Shown piece after piece: positions 5,305-5,649 of a stretch of DNA of 5,649 bases. The notes under the pieces were generated by a model, which worked only from the letters and a program-made list of their open reading frames with translations, did no database searches and had not been told where the DNA came from. The stretch covers positions 1 through 5,649 of the forward strand of contig JABJKL010000143.1 in the NCBI GenBank assembly GCA_018660405.1. Reading direction: 5' to 3'. Position 1 is the first letter of the stretch. Every line of letters starts with the position of its first letter. The DNA comes from Pseudomonadota bacterium. GTDB taxonomy: Bacteria > Pseudomonadota > Gammaproteobacteria > Arenicellales > Arenicellaceae. The position numbers and the translations under genes are program-made.

Positions 5305-5649
5305 TTGAAGAAATCTGTGGTAATTATTGGTGCGGGACCCGCTGGACTCACGGCGGCGCACGAGCTATTGAAATCACCAGACTTTGATGTCACCGTTTTC
5401 GAGGCGGGGGATGATGTGGGGGGTATCTCTCGTACGATTGAGTACAAAGGTAACCGTATGGATATAGGCGGCCATCGCTTTTTCTCTAAATCGGACACGG
5501 TTATGGATTGGTGGAATCAAATATTGCCGATCGAATCGCACCAACAACAGACCTTCGATATTCACTATCAGGGCAAAAGCAGAAAGTTGGAGGCCCCGGC
5601 AAATGTGGACTTGGTCGACGAAGATGCCGTTATGTTAGTTCGATCAAGA
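5305..5649 (+). CDS. FAD-dependent amine-oxidase-like oxidoreductase, N-terminal part, runs off window
   Basis: The 115 visible codons begin MKKSVVIIGAGPAGLTAA, with the GxGxxG dinucleotide-binding motif (G9, G11, G14) and acidic E33 at the end of the second strand (VTVFEAGDDVGG), followed by GG-I-SRT and DIGGHRFFSKSD (53-64). This is the FAD-binding N-terminus of the protoporphyrinogen-oxidase / amine-oxidase / UDP-galactopyranose-mutase-like superfamily (COG1232-like), whose members usually run to about 430-550 residues, so most of the protein is missing. The DIGGHRFFSKS pattern fits a subgroup usually annotated only as NAD(P)/FAD-dependent oxidoreductase, often found near polysaccharide or lipid-linked sugar genes; that link is family knowledge recalled, not seen here. 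The substrate cannot be told. It is codirectional with the response regulator but separated by 197 bp, so cotranscription is not assured. Confidence 0.88.
   Translation, partial: MKKSVVIIGAGPAGLTAAHELLKSPDFDVTVFEAGDDVGGISRTIEYKGNRMDIGGHRFFSKSDTVMDWWNQILPIESHQQQTFDIHYQGKSRKLEAPANVDLVDEDAVMLVRSR

Noticed and set aside
5190..5387. Plus-strand 65-codon frame in the gap before the oxidoreductase
   Set aside because: It overlaps the conserved FAD-binding N-terminus of the oxidoreductase in another frame and has no recognisable motif; the overlap is too long for a normal gene pair.
1..5649. tRNA, rRNA, CRISPR array, transposase or phage genes
   Set aside because: Looked for by eye on both strands. 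No cloverleaf-like sequence, spaced direct repeats or mobile-element protein motif was seen.

Overview
The window looks like a piece of a gammaproteobacterial chromosome of moderate GC content, probably from a marine or otherwise free-living lineage. This rests on three things. The acetolactate synthase is closest in motifs to the enterobacterial IlvB type. A Val-rich leader peptide and attenuator precede it, as at E. coli ivbL-ilvBN. A palindromic intergenic repeat sits nearby, of a style I associate with marine gammaproteobacteria. The genus cannot be read from the sequence. No phage, plasmid or transposase gene is present.

Layout from left to right. Positions 1-1485 (minus) hold the 5' 495 codons of ilvB, the catalytic subunit of acetohydroxy acid synthase; the gene runs off the left edge. 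Its upstream region (1486-1950) is rich in signals, read on the minus strand: a sigma70-like promoter (1903-1875), an unlisted 36-residue leader peptide with eight valines among residues 22-32 (1838-1728), mutually exclusive pause and antiterminator pairings (1743-1693), and an intrinsic terminator with a 13-bp perfect stem and seven U (1707-1671). Next comes a 145-bp imperfect palindrome (1648-1504), then the ilvB ribosome binding site and start. This is a complete transcription attenuator with a repeat element lodged between terminator and structural gene.

Positions 1951-3927 (minus) encode a soluble tripartite hybrid sensor kinase (coiled coil, PAS, HisKA/HATPase, REC, HPt). A divergent 157-bp spacer separates it from 4085-5107 (plus), a response regulator with an N-terminal receiver, a PAS-like middle region and a LuxR-type C-terminal helix-turn-helix. 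All phospho-transfer residues are present in both proteins, so the pair can be read as a four-step His-Asp-His-Asp phosphorelay ending in transcription control. The signal and targets are unknown.

After a 197-bp gap with only a weak stem-loop, an FAD-dependent amine-oxidase-like oxidoreductase starts at a TTG codon (5305) and runs off the right edge.

The three units (valine/leucine synthesis, the phosphorelay and the oxidoreductase) have no obvious functional link. The kinase gene is collinear with ilvB, with no visible terminator between them. The best candidates for something not previously described are the attenuator plus repeat arrangement upstream of ilvB and the divergent phosphorelay pair.
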